Assembly (NCBI GenBank): GCA_021521415.1
Contig: JAIQDT010000059.1
Location: forward strand, 3,596,001-3,660,000
DNA from: Bidens hawaiensis
Taxonomy: Eukaryota > Streptophyta > Magnoliopsida > Asterales > Asteraceae
DNA: 64,000 bases
Reading direction: 5' to 3'
The notes under the pieces: model-generated
Seen by the model: only the letters and a program-made list of their open reading frames with translations
Told to the model about the DNA's origin: nothing
Database searches by the model: none
In this document: positions 35,697 through 47,704 of the stretch, piece after piece
Layout: every line of letters starts with the position of its first letter
How positions within the stretch are numbered: position 1 is the stretch's first letter
Program-made: the position numbers and the translations under genes

Positions 35697-36201
35697 TGTA
35701 GGTCCCCCCGGGGGCGTCGCCGATCGATACGAGATCCGCACGAGGTCTAGGAGTGCGGAATCCTCCTAGACTCGTTAATGGTGTACAAGATGAAGAACAC
35801 AAACACGTACACGAACAAATACAAGAACGGGATAAACAAATCTGCAGATTCTTTATAATAATAATTAAACAAACACGTTACATACCGTAACATAAACAGA
35901 AACACGTCCGACCCAAGGTGAGCTCTACCTCGGGCCGTCCCACACGGCTCACTCTCTCGGTTTCTCTCTAGCTAATTAAACTTATCACACAATACTCTGA
36001 TTTCTGGATTCTTAACCCTAGACACGACACACACATATATATATATAAACTTCACGGGTGCTTGGGCCTATGGCGAAGTTGATATAACTTCGCCTATGGC
36101 AGAAGTTGTGCTAACTTCGCCTATGGCGAAGTTGTTATAACTTCGCCTGTGGCGTTCCGCTGGTCAGAATTGCATAGCGACGGTCACAAAATGCACCAAC
36201 A
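35697..36201 (-). repeat. E5 LTR copy B (divergent subfamily)
   Basis: 505 bp. On the - strand it starts with the same 23 bases as copy A' and ends GGGACCTACA, but the body is different. It also has a TATA-like run (tatatatata near 36036-36048) with ggcgaagtt/aacttcgcc dyads at 36070-36150. Confidence 0.85.
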
Positions 36202-36723
36202 CTCATCCGCGATTGCCGCGCACATAGCAGGATCTAAGGCGGGGTTATCCCCCTCCTCATGAATCGGGGCTTCCCGCTGGGAAGTAGGAATCTCATTCTC
36301 GGTTTCGGCACGTGGCTTACGACCACGACCACGTACACTAGGACGGCCTCTCTTAGCTACTCGAGTATTAACCATGACTTATCCCTACAAAGACAGAATT
36401 TTAACACGGTCAAGTACAAGTGGCATTTAGAACATGTAAGGGAAGGGTAAACTGCTAATGATGTTGATTAGGTGTCATTAGTCATTTACTTTACCCGCCC
36501 GTCCTAATCACTCCTTGTCCCTAACCACATTAGCATTCTATTTAAAACTTAAACAATTAATCACATACTGGAAACTTTAAAATTCAAAAGAATGACTAAC
36601 CAATTTAAAGTTACCTCTTGGCGTGCAGCTACTCACGGTGTGCATACTAGTTTTTCTCTTACAGTTCGAGTCCAAGCATTCGGGGATGCTCGGATCCCTC
36701 GAACCATGGCTCTGATACCAAAT
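36202..36723 (-). pseudogene. G2 gag N-terminus, leader and primer-binding site
   Basis: The ATG at 36375 opens MVNTRVAKRGRPSVRGRGRK, a basic gypsy gag start; the frame is cut at 36207 by E5. The leader (36376-36700) matches the G1 leader. The - strand sequence tggtatcagagccatgg near 36703-36722 is the initiator-Met primer-binding site. Confidence 0.85.
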
Positions 36724-38718
36724 TGTAAGTCCCCAAACCCCGGGAACCCTACAGTTGGTATTCATACAAAATACTTGTAAATATACTTAAACTTGAAAAC
36801 AGTTCATTTCATTAAATCAACCAATTCAGAGTATAATTCAGCGGAAAACCATAAGTAATAAAATAAGTTCCCAAAACCCAGGAATAATGCCCAAAACCAA
36901 TTTAAATGCATTTGATAAAACTTTTAAAAAGAAATGTTTAATATTTAAATCTTCCATCCAAGTATGCCCTTCATCGTCCAAGTAACTTCATACACGTCCG
37001 AGCGGTAAGGCATCCTCCTCCTAACCTGAAACTCACACTAACATGCACACAAAATTAGCTTGAGCTGAGTGAGTTCAAGTTTTAACAAATAACATCAATA
37101 ACTAATAATCATAATAGTCATTCCAGGAGTTTAAAAGTAAAAAAGATATATCAGTTAAGCCATCATCATCTATAAATAATCATCCTTATATATATATTTA
37201 TATATATACATACATATATATAAACATCTTTATAAGTACATCCCTATATATATAAATATATATATATAACATCCAAGTAATAACATCAGGGTCGAGCAAA
37301 CGTACAACCCAAACACGTAACATCTCATCAACGTATGCAAACACAAAGTAGGCATACGTAACATCCGTAGTCGATAACAACTACTAACATCGCCAAATAT
37401 TGGCCATACAATAATACATGCATACGATAGTATCATCTCAAGCCCTACCCTATACAAGTAAGCCCATCCAAAATAGTTTTAAAAAATTCATCAAGCAAAA
37501 CGCTTAGGTGTGCATGCTAGTCCAAAATCTTAAAAAGAGTAAAAAGGGGGCATCATGAACTCACCTGACACAAGACACGTATTCACCTCGAGCTAGGTAA
37601 TCCCTAAGTAATCCCAAAACTCAAACACCTGTCGCTTTACATACAAACATTACAATCGACATCGAAAGTACTCGCTTATCATACGAGACGCTCTAACATG
37701 GTTCGAGTTACCTAAAGCCTCGATCTCATCAAACTCAATCATAACAGCCCCCGGGGCCTTACATTCCCCAACACGACCCTTAGATACTCCCAGGAATAAA
37801 GAATTCCCAATTTACTCCCAGAAGCACTAAGTGACACTAACACACGCGTCTAAGAGTCGTTTAAGCCATTAACATCCAACTCAGCCCCGTGTGGACCCAA
37901 TATAACAAAATCACAGCCAACAAGTCAACACGACGCTACACGGGTCAAATGGGTCGGTAACTCGCAAGTACAACGCACCAACTATTCAATAAACGCAATT
38001 GCGTGTTGTACCGACCCGTTTGAGCAACCGACAACCAATTCAGCCCCATAACTTATAACAATGACTTTTCAACAGCCCGTACATCAAACCAAGTTCCCCC
38101 GAGCTGAATTGGTCGTTAATCACTTCAACCCTCACGTTAAACGCATCAAACTACAATTCTAGTCAACCGAACACTAAAAATCAAACGATAACTAGTTGAC
38201 CAATCTAACGAACACCAATGATCATGATTTTTAAGTATGTTATACTATACATACCTAGGAGGAATTTGGTGCAAAAACCTCAATCAAAACAGTCCCGGAA
38301 ATGCTCAATTGGACAGCCACCCAGTTAGCCTAAAACAAGCCATTAATCGATCAATACACGTGCTATAACGACAAATTAAGGTGTAAAAGACTTGGGGAAT
38401 CGTAGAACTAACCTTGAATTGAAGTTTTATGGCTTAACCTTGGCTGCACAGAAGAAAATCGCAAGGGGTGGGGGGGCTGGAAGCTGCGCCGATCGGACAA
38501 GACATAGGGGTTAGGGTTTTCTTTTGTTTTGTGTTATAATATAAAAAAGTTTCATCCTAGCCCTTCCAAATTGAAGTATTTGGCATTTTGGAAGAAAATT
38601 TAAATGCTTTAACGTACCGGGATGACGAGAAAGATTCCGAGAAGTGTCGGTTAAATCCCGAGAATTATACACACTTTACAGCCTTAAATTTTTAAACCGT
38701 ATATTAACGGGTGTTACA
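36724..38718 (-). repeat. G2 5' LTR
   Basis: 1995-bp LTR, tgtaagtccccaaacc ... gggtgttaca, followed by the right target duplication gcatt (38719-38723). Confidence 0.9.
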
Positions 38719-40257
38719 GCATTTTTACTATTTTTGACATTTTTGAATTTTATAATGTTTTTGTCTTTTTCAAATTTTTCAATGTTTTTGGTTTTTTTTA
38801 GAAAATTTCTCCCCCTAAAATCAAAAACCATCTGAAAATATTTACAGAAAAACAAATGTGACTCCGATGTTTAGGTTAACTTGGTATCCGACCCATCCAA
38901 TATCTTGGTAACCCTCTTATCAACACCGCCCAAAACTTTTAGCCCATTTAGTTTTAATAAGTATTGAAATCTTTACTTATCAAAAGCTTTGGTGAAAAGA
39001 TCTGTTTTTTATTCATCGGTGTGAATTTTGTCTACGGTGATCAGCTTCTTTTCATAGTAATCACGAATGAAGTGATACCGTATTTCAATATGTTTAGTTT
39101 TAGAGTGGTTTACCGGATTCTTTGTTATCAAAATAGCTGCATTATTATCTACAAAGATAGGGGTAGTAAGAAAATTCAAACCGTAGTCCCGCATCTGTTG
39201 TTGAATCTATAAAACCTAAGAACAGCAATTGGAGGCAGCTACATACTTAGCTTCACAGGTAGATAGGGAAACCGTGGTTTGTTTCTTGCATTGCCAGGTG
39301 ACAAGACGTTTACCGAAGAACTGACACCCTGCCGCTGTAGATTTGGCATTCAGCTTACAGCTCCCATAGTCCAAATCTGAGTATGCCCTCAGCATAAACG
39401 CGTCGTCATTTGGATACCAGAGACCGTCCCCCGGACATCCTTTGAGATATCATAGAATTCTTTTGACAATCATGAGATGTGAAACCTTCGGATTCCACTG
39501 ATATCGGGTGCACAAACATGTGGAATACATGATGTCTGGCCGAGATGCAGTGAGGTACGTCAATGAGCCAATCATGGATCGGTATAACGTTTGATCAACC
39601 TTCTCCCCGTTGGGATCAGGAATGATACCATGATTCAATGGTAGAGGAGTACTGATTGCTGATGCATCAGCCATGTTGAACTTTTCCAGGACGTCGTTAA
39701 CATACTTTGTCTGGTGGATAAAGATCCCATCAGATAACTGTTCCACTTGAAGTCCAAGGAATAATTTAATCTCCCCATTTGCACTCATTTCAAACTTCAT
39801 TTTCATCACATCCTCGAATTGCTTGCATAGATCATCGTTTGTCGACCCAAATATGATATCATCGACATAAACTTGCACGATCAGTAGATGTCCGTCAACC
39901 AGTTTGGTAAAAAGTGTACAATCTACGGTTCCTCTGATAAACCCATTGTCCAAAAGATGTTGGGACAATGTCTCGTACCAGGCTCTCAGGGCCTGATGGA
40001 GACCGTAAAGGGCTTTATCAAGGAGGTACACTTTGTCTTTGTGGATCGGATCGATAAACCCTGATGGTTGTCCCATATAGACTTCTTCACTGATTTTCCC
40101 ATTGAGAAATGCAGACTTGACATCTAACTGATAAACTTTGAACCCTTTCCATGAAGCAAAAGCCAGAAAGATCCGAATCGCTTCTAGCCTTGCTACAGGT
40201 GCATAAACCTCATTATAGTCAATACCGTCTCTCTGGTTAAAACCCAAAACAACTAGT
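38719..40257 (-). pseudogene. C1 reverse transcriptase (most) and RNase H
   Basis: Frame 40247-39450 carries copia RT: YNEVYAPVARLEAIRIFLA, VYQLDVKSAFLNG and the catalytic YVDD in VQVYVDDIIFGS. SMIGSLTYLTASRPDIMYS leads into RNase H. After a stop near 39450, RNase H continues with LRAYSDLDYG, STCEAKYVAASNC and (frame 39194-39009) FVDNNAAILI and HSKTKHIEIRYHFIRD. At least two stops break it. Downstream a - strand tagggggag tract (about 38810) resembles a second purine tract. Confidence 0.88.
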
Positions 40258-40265
40258 CTTGCTTT

Positions 40266-40965
40266 CAGGGGCGGCTATAAGGCTTAGGGATGGTGGGCTG
40301 CCGAAGTGTGGTTTTTATGTGTACAAGTTAGTATATTTGAGTCCACCGTTAGTCAATGCCCACCGTCGGTTACCATCATTAGGGATGACTACTTAAAGTG
40401 AAAAGAGAACAAGTTAAAAACCTGCTGGTTCATACTATTTTCCGGTCATCGGTGATGATAAGTAGGTTCCGGCTGCGTAAGTTGAAAAGTGTGTGTGGGA
40501 AGATGATGGTGATATAGTTATAACCTATATTTTATTAACCTATCTTGTTTTTTTCTAGTTTTGAATTTTTTATTGTTTAAAATAGCTTTTAATAAATTTG
40601 CTCATTAGTTAAGTTACTTTTTTACTTTTTAATTAAATTTAAACATTTAACATTTTGTTTGATAGTTCTATGAATATTTAATTTTATTTGATTTTGGGTT
40701 TAACTTTTAACAAAATACAACTTTACTATATGTATAATATATTTTAAATTCCTAATGATGTATGAAAAAAGAACAATTAACTCTCTCACATGTCTAAAAT
40801 GTCCATTTCGCTCTAGGCCGCCGGAATTGTTTTATCACATATCTAAAAAGTTCATTTCGCTCTAGACCTCCAGAATTGTTTTGTCGCCCCTGTAATCTTT
40901 AATCTGACTCATTTACCCGATCAACTATGTGCCCCCCATAGCGAAAATTCCTGGATCCGCCTCGG
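40266..40965. mobile_element. hAT-type MITE inside C1 RT
   Basis: 700 bp flanked by a perfect 8-bp duplication cttgcttt (40258-40265 and 40966-40973). Ends are CAGGGGCGG and a degenerate CCTGGATCCGCC region, like hAT termini. It interrupts the RT frame and has no coding capacity. Removing it restores collinearity between the RT parts on either side. Confidence 0.82.
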
Positions 40966-41342
40966 CTTGCTTTGTTTCTAACTATAATCCCATTCTCATC
41001 ACGTTTACATTTAAACACCCGTTTAGTGTTTATTTGCTTCATGTTCTCAGGCAAGTCAACCAGTTTCCAAACCCCCAGCTTTTCAAATTGCAATAACTCT
41101 TCTTGCATAGCATTGACCCGGCTCTCCTCGGTCAGGGCTTCTTTGTATGTCTTTGGTTCGACCTGCGAAATAAAACATTTGAATGAGAACTGATTCTGTA
41201 ATGGAGATATACTTGAATAAAAACACTGTACATTTTTATCAATTTGACGTCTCGTCTGAACCCCAGTGTTTAAATCTCCAATGATGTTCTCTTCTGGACG
41301 ATAAGAGACAGTTCTTGGCACAATTTCAGTAGAAACTGTCAC
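40966..41342 (-). pseudogene. C1 RT N-terminal part
   Basis: Frame 41342-40899 contains EPKTYKEALTEESRVNAMQ, LGVWKLVDLPENM and KRVFKCKRDENG, the typical start of the copia RT domain (RVT_2). The hAT MITE cuts it at 40973. Confidence 0.88.
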
Positions 41343-42520
41343 TTAATTTTGAAGATTGGTGACATTCTCTTCATCAGCAACAATGGATGGAGAAATAGCC
41401 TCAATTATCTCCTCGTTTGTTTCACTGTTGTCATCAAACACGGGTAAAGTCTCGGGTACATTATTAGGTAGAATAGGATCTGGGATATCTTGAGGAACAA
41501 CCATTATAGGAACTTCTGGTGTTGATACGGGATCTTCTAATAAATGTTGTTGATATAACATTGTCACAGTCTCATCAGAAAGCACTTCCTTCGGGAGCTT
41601 GAAACTTTCCCAAAGACTCTCGTAATCAAACAACCGCGAATCTCCTGGTCTTTGAACTGTAGGATTATAAAGTTGACAGTCAATATTCTGGACTTGAACA
41701 ATCTTATGGAGGCTAGGAATGTATACACGTCGTAGTGGACTAGCATACCCCACAAAGAATCCTTCAACTGATTTGGGACCAAACTTGCCACTTGGTTCAA
41801 GAATAGTACATGTTGATCCAAACAGTTCAAGCCACTTGAGATTTGGTTTTCGACGATTAAGTAACTCGAAACACATTTTGCCAAACTTCTTCATGGTAAG
41901 TACCCGGTTGAGAATATAACAAGCTGACGCCACTGCTTCAGACCAAAAATTCAAAGGTATCTTTGAATCAAAAAGCATGGTATGAGTTGTTTCTATCAAT
42001 GTGCCATTCTTTCGTTCAGTGACCCCGTTCTGTTGTGGAGTATAAGGTGCGCTAAACACATGAAGAATCCCCTGGTCATTACAATACTCCAGCATCTTGT
42101 TATTCTTGAACTCCGTCCCATTATCACTTCTTATTCTTCGAATGGGTAAGTTGTATAACGTTTTGAGTTTCTTGAATAATATCATCAGGGAATCATAAGT
42201 TTCATCCTTGGAATCCAAAAACATCACCCACGAAAATCTAGAATAATCATCAGTAACCACAAGACAGTAGAGTTGTCCCTTGATACTTCTGACATTCACC
42301 GGACCAAAAAGATCCATGTGTAGACGTTCGAAGGGTAAGTTAATGGAATTAACAATCTTCCTTGGATTAGGTTTCTTCATTTGTTTTCCCTTCTTGCAAT
42401 CCAAACATTCATCATTCAGTTGAAAACTTCTCAAGTTCACTCATTCGACTAAATTGTTATGAACCAGATGGTTCATCTTCCTCACACTAATGTGACCCGT
42501 TCTACAATGCCATAACACAG
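41343..42520 (-). pseudogene. C1 integrase
   Basis: A long frame (42440-41343, 365 codons) preceded by a damaged GAG_pre-integrase region. The zinc finger includes H-x4-H in HCRTGHIS (near 42500, after stops) and CLDCKKGKQ. The catalytic triad is visible: Asp in LHMDLFGPV, Asp in RIRSDNGTEF and Glu in PQQNGVTERKNG. FWSEAVASACYILNRV and GYASPLRRVYIP follow, then an acidic linker to RT. This integrase frame is the best preserved part of C1. Confidence 0.92.
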
Positions 42521-43292
42521 ACTCTCGTTATGACGCTCTTGATATAAAACATTGAGAAGACCCTGAAGACGTTGATGCAGTACTCATATTTAGAACATAA
42601 AGATCATTCTCTCGAGGAGCACGCATTAGAAACCAGCCATCAGGAATTTCGAAACCAGGTTTCAAAATTAGGCACTCCTTATCTATGAAGTGAGTCGAGA
42701 AACTCTTATCACAGATTTGTGATATGCTGAGAAGATTATTCTCTAACTCTTAAATGTAGTTGACTTTGTCAAATATGACTTTCCCATTTGTCAACGTGCC
42801 TTTCCAACAATCTGACCACCTTGATTTCCTGCAAAACCAGCATACCCTCCTCAAATATATTGACATTTTTAAGCAAGTGAAGAGTACCCGTCATGTGCCT
42901 TGAGGCTCCACTATCCATAATCCATTGTGAATCATGGGATCTTGGAAGCCCCTACACACACGGAAAACCGTTTTAATGAAACAAGGAAACCCAAGCCTTC
43001 TTGGTCTTGGGTTGTTTGAAATTCTTGTATAACAACCTAGCATCTTCAAAATCAGATTCACTTGATAATAAATCATCACTTGTCACAAGTGACTCAAATT
43101 CGACTTTCTTTTCTTCAACAATTATTGATGGTTTTGGCACAGTTTTGGCCACCCAATTCTGACCTACAGCTTGTTTCTTGCTGTCAAAAGTGGTTTGTGA
43201 AGTCTTTGAATTGTCAGTTGTAGCAACTTCATTTTTTATTATTTCACCACGTTTCAGAATTTTCACAGGTCCGGAAACATTAACAGTTTTAT
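42521..43292 (-). pseudogene. C1 aspartic protease region
   Basis: The - strand encodes Gln-Trp-Ile-Met followed by the catalytic DSGASRHMTG motif, with DSGAS at 42901-42915. Further on, LENNLLSISQICDK (about 42700-42760) and LKPGFEIPDGWFLMR mark the protease-integrase boundary. Stops and frame changes occur on both sides. The frame 43296-42973 upstream is the gag-protease linker. Confidence 0.82.
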
Positions 43293-46210
43293 TCACATAT
43301 CATGAGGCGGAGCGTGATCATGTTTAAATCGATTGGGACAAGCGTAAAATACGTGCCCAACTTCATTACAATTAAAACATCTCCGATAAACAAATTTATT
43401 GATCTGAGAGGTCATTTCAGCCTTATGACGTTCGGCCTTCAGACGATAAAACTCTTGATTAGATTGATTTCTGAAGACAGACTCTTTCTCAGACTCAGAT
43501 GTTCTACCATGAACAAACACAATATTTTTGTCTTGAATTGGTTTAATTCGATGAGATTGCTTGTTATAAATACTTTTTTTAGCAAATCTTTTCAGTTCAA
43601 CACACTTTTCTTTTCCCAACTCATGATCTTTAAACTTTTCCTCGGTTAACACGGACTCTGCAACTTTTATTCCAGTTGACATATCACAGCCATAACTTTC
43701 ATTTTCAACCTTTTCAGAGTTAACAAAATCATCATCATCAGACTTTGAGGTATCATGGAGTGTTGATTTCCACATTTAATGCCTTCTTAAAACCTTTTGG
43801 TTTTATGGGAATATAAGCATTCCACATAGGTGGAGGCATAGCATGATAATCCTCATTTATGTTCTCATTATCATTATCCTTATGTTTTGATGAAATTTTA
43901 GGCATAATGTGATCGAGAACATAAGACGATGAAGCATAACTCACTAATTTTAAATTGACTCTTTCTGTCTCAATCTTGAGTGTTTGTAACTCAACTTTGA
44001 GTGCTGCATTCTCGTCTATATGTCTGTTGATGGCAATTTTTTGTCCTCAACCGTGTGTTTTAACATTGAAATGGTCTTCTGATCTTGTAGGATCTTTTCC
44101 CACAAATTCTTTTCACACGTTTGAAGTTTCATATATGCCTCATTAACAATATTAAGATCTAATAATGCTTTGTCATAATGTGTTTTCAACTCTTTAATTT
44201 CAAGAGTTTTAAAATCACACTCATCACATGGCAATTCACATTTTTCACATAAATTTAAATTTAGAGTTACCTCGTTTGCCATGAATGCGTGATCGGTTGG
44301 TTCTTCATTTGAAATTTCAGACTCTTCATCAGTCGTGTCTTCAACAATTCCATCAACCAACTTCTCATTTGAATCTTCAATCTTCCTTGATTCTTTGACT
44401 TCTTATTCATCCACAATGTCTTCCTCTCCAAAATCAATTTTACCATGTGGTACTTCCTCGCCATTAAACCAACCTGCAAAACTGTCAATTATATCAAGCG
44501 GAAATAAAGATGTAAGATAATCAGAAGGAACCGTGTGAATCTTGTCATAAGCTCTTGGAAGATCATCATCAGATTCAATTTGATCAACTTCTTGATCAGC
44601 CTTGTCACTCTCTTTGTCACCAACCTTCAACACCTTATCCAAACTTTCATTTTCAACCAACTTGTTCTCTACCAACTTGACGTCTTCCTTTTGATCAACT
44701 ATCTCAACTTTTTCACTATCTTCAACCACTTCTGCTATAATTGCCTAAACACCGAATTCCAGTTGAACCCCACGTCCATCTGTGCAGTAGCAGCTTTTTG
44801 TTGTGATGTTGAAGCTTCTGACGATTTATTACTTTTGGAAGATTCGGCTCCATTTTGAGAAGGTCGATGATATATTGCATGTTTGTAATAATCCCGCTCA
44901 AATGGATTAGCAGTATTATCTTCTACATTCTTGCTTGTACACTCCCGTTTGAAGTGTCTTTTTTCTTTGCATCAAAAGCATCTGACTTTGGATTTATCAA
45001 AACCCAATTTTGAAGTAGACCCATCAAACACATTTCTTCTAGTTATTTCCTTGAAACGTTGAGCTCTCCTGATCACACTAGCCATACACCAACGAATATC
45101 AATCATGTTCATTTCTTCCGGGTCAATCTGATCATAATCTTCTTTGGTCATGTTGTAGTTACCAATCCGTCCAGCAACTAAACATTCATAAGATTCCAGA
45201 ACTGTGCCCAGAAATGCCATATGTTCTTTGACTGTTTTAGTGGTTAGGCCTCCAATTTTCTTCAACTTTACTGCAATGTTGCATTGTAAAACATCAGGAT
45301 CTTGTGTGTTAGAAACTTGGGTTACTGGAATGGTGCCCTAGTAACTACTACTATATTGTGGAGTAGCAGAAGTAGCAGGTACACTTGTTACAAAGGCTTG
45401 TCCAGTTTGTTCAGCACAGAAAGCTGTTGGAATCTTATGATTTGAAGATACACTTGATTTTGAACCCTTGTAGTACAATCCCACATCTTGTGATACAGCA
45501 GTTGATTTCATATTTTGCTTCTTCCTAAGCTCCAAATCATGAGCTTCGAGCTTCTTGATAAAACTTGCTAGATTAAGACGAGCATATGCAATTGGGTTTG
45601 ACTGCTGTATCATTATAAATGTGCCCCATTCTTCAGGTAACGCATCAGCAAGCTTATCAATGTACTCATAATCAGGCTTATCAATCTTCAACCACTTCAT
45701 TTCATTCACCAGATAACAATATCTTTCAATTAATTGTGCAAACGATTCTCTCTTGACTAGAGTAAATATGTCAATTTCTTTCTTGAGTAATGCAATTTTA
45801 CTCTTTCTCATATCAGGGTTTCCTCGGTCTTTGTTCAATAATGCATGTCAAATCGAGTAACATGAACCATTGTGCTGTAGTAATTGAAAGATTTTAGCTT
45901 TGATTGCTTGTTGAAAAAGATTCCACATTTTCTTCTCTTTTAAGAACAAATCTTTGTCCCCTTTAGCAATTTGTGACAATCAATAATTTTCACCATTTTC
46001 ATTCTTAGGAATGATATACTCTTCTTCAACAGCAGTCCATGTCTCATAGTTTAAAGCCTGAACATAGGTTTCAAATTTATCGGCCCAAGAAGGATAGTCT
46101 TCCATACGAAGAAGCTTTGGGGGTTTGTTTGATGTCCCCATTTCATTCTCGAGATTAATGTTTTGAAGTAAAGTATAGGGTTGAGACACGAAAGCATTTA
46201 GATTGTCCAT
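43293..46210 (-). pseudogene. C1 gag, decayed
   Basis: Starts MDNLNAFVSQ at 46210, followed by PPKLLRMEDYPSWADKFETY, a copia gag start (DUF4219/UBN2-like). Capsid sequence with RYCYLVNEMKWLKIDKPD is in frame 45838-45338. A first CCHC knuckle near 44940-44985 (CKEKRHFKREC) has a stop in it. A long acidic, probably coiled-coil stretch follows (44729-44016). A second, intact knuckle CFNCNEVGHVFYAC lies at 43338-43379. Two widely spaced knuckles with an acidic insert fit SIRE-like gags. There are at least four in-frame stops. Confidence 0.85.
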
Positions 46211-46656
46211 GATTTTAGAAACAAAGGAATAGAACACTGAATAGGAACATAATGCAAATTAACACAACAAATATGATGATAGTCAACGGATATGTAATGA
46301 ATAAGGTCAACAGATATCTGCTGATTGTCAACAGATAAGATGGTCAACGTGTAAGTATCAACGGATATGTATAACCAAAGAAGGTCAATGTATATGTAAA
46401 GATCAGCTAAGGGTCAACATATAAGTAGAATAACGTATATGTTATATTAACGTATATGTTTCAATGTGTAACATATACCGCGTATATGTTATGCGTCATA
46501 TATGTTATACGTGGGAAACATATGCGTGAACATGACATATACGCTGAAAACTTCCATTTTGGTAGTTTGTCAATTTGAATGTCCAAATTTTGATGAAATT
46601 GAGTGAAACTTTGAAGGGTTTGTTGGACTCGATCTGCCCAAGACACATATTATAAT
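46211..46656. repeat. C1 leader with dispersed palindromic words
   Basis: Upstream of C1 gag, 46270-46560 is a run of caacggatatgt, cgtatatgtt, gtataagt and catatacgc words with local inverted repeats (acatataccgcgtatatgtt near 46473-46492). It mirrors the cluster upstream of the additional ORF. Confidence 0.65.
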
Positions 46657-47567
46657 TGATGTGGCTAGTACGTTATGATCCAAGTAGGGTCATACCCAAT
46701 AACAAGCTAGACAAACACCGTTTATATTTGTTTATATATGATATTAACATAAGTAAATAAATATTGACACTTATGTTATTTGAAAAGGGTTTCTAAATAC
46801 AATGTGCCTGTGAAATGAATAAATCATATGGATGATTTATATTTTGAGAGAGAGCATTCCATAATGTTATTTAACATGGTTAAATAACAATATGTGAATA
46901 ATATTACCTAGCATGTTACCTATGATGTGTTATGTTTATAACACAATATAAACATATGTATATATGGAAACCTTATAAAAAAAGTTTGATAATAAAAATT
47001 AAGAAAGGAAGGAGGGTGCCCCCCCCCCCTCTCTTTCACCCTTTCTTTTTTTATTATTATATTTTGTTAGTGGGTGCATGCAAGGTTTCTTATTGGCCTA
47101 AGTGGGTGGTGCATTTGGATGACCACTTTTCTCCTCTCTCTCACACATTTGAAACATAACACAAGTAAACAAAAAACCTCTCCTCCTCTTTCTTCCTTCT
47201 TGAATTCGGCCAAAGCAAAAGGAAATCAAGGAGGTGGTTTACAAGTGTAAATCCTAGCTAATCAAGGTGTGTTGTTGGAGCTTGGGGTATACAAGCTTGA
47301 GGAGCTTCTCCGTTGGAGTTCTTGCCCTTCCGTCATCTCCTTCTTCACCCGGTTTTGCTACTTGAAAGGTAGTCATGACATGCATGAACTTATAGTGGCA
47401 TGCATGTGTTTGATAGTATGTATTTGGTATATGGATCCGGGATTGGGTTTTGCATGTGTAAAATCGGTTTTATACATATCAAACTAACAAGATTTAAAAC
47501 ATTTATCCGCTGCGTTTTTGGTAAAATAGGGATTTTATCACTTTGATAATCTTGTTAAAACCCAACA
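46657..47567 (+). mobile_element. Probable solo LTR in C1 leader
   Basis: A distinct block from TGATGTGGCTAGTACG to TTAAAACCCAACA, with the TG...CA termini and overall build of a plant copia LTR: an AT-rich left half, a C-run at about 47019-47030, a CT-rich R/U5-like region at 47175-47205, and the ending aaaacccaaca. Flanking 5-mers do not match, so a target duplication is not supported. It separates the C1 primer-binding site from gag. Confidence 0.5.
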
Positions 47568-47704
47568 GGGTTTGTCATGAAGGTATAAGGAATTACTTGT
47601 GAGAGTTTGAAGGAATTGTGAAGGTTGAATGTGAAGATAGAGAGAAAAACTTGAAAAACTTGTGATATTCAAGCTAGTAACGAGCCAAAAGCTCTGATAC
47701 CACT
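47568..47704 (-). other. C1 primer-binding site and leader start
   Basis: The - strand sequence next to the 5' LTR reads agtggtatcagagc (about 47690-47703), complementary to the initiator-Met tRNA 3' end. The remainder is untranslated leader. Confidence 0.85.

Larger units (their letters stand above)
33668..36201. mobile_element. E5: non-autonomous LTR element with three LTRs, two forming a palindrome
   Basis: Flanked by perfect ctcat duplications (33663-33667 and 36202-36206) inside G2 gag. From left: a + oriented LTR (33668-34081), a primer-binding site agtggtatcagagc (34082-34095), about 20 bases, then the same LTR inverted (34115-34511), a 1.2-kb interior, a - strand primer-binding site, and a divergent - oriented LTR (35697-36201). 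No coding domains are visible. All three LTRs share TGTTGGTGCAT ends and ggcgaagtt/aacttcgcc words, but the right LTR otherwise differs greatly from the other two. Confidence 0.85.
17633..38718 (-). mobile_element. G2: Tekay/Del-like Ty3/gypsy element inserted in C1, itself carrying G3 and E5
   Basis: LTRs at 17633-19552 and 36724-38718 flank a - strand internal region. The target duplication gcatt is perfect (17628-17632 and 38719-38723). The primer-binding site next to the right LTR reads tggtatcagagccatgg on the - strand. Gag, zinc knuckle, protease, RT, RNase H, integrase and chromodomain are all represented but interrupted. G3 splits the chromodomain region at 19881/29400, and E5 splits gag at 33667/36202. 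The family is the same as G1 and G3. Confidence 0.9.

Noticed and set aside
46652..47572. Target duplication around the second probable solo LTR
   Set aside because: ataat and gggtt do not match. The block is called on its ends and composition only.
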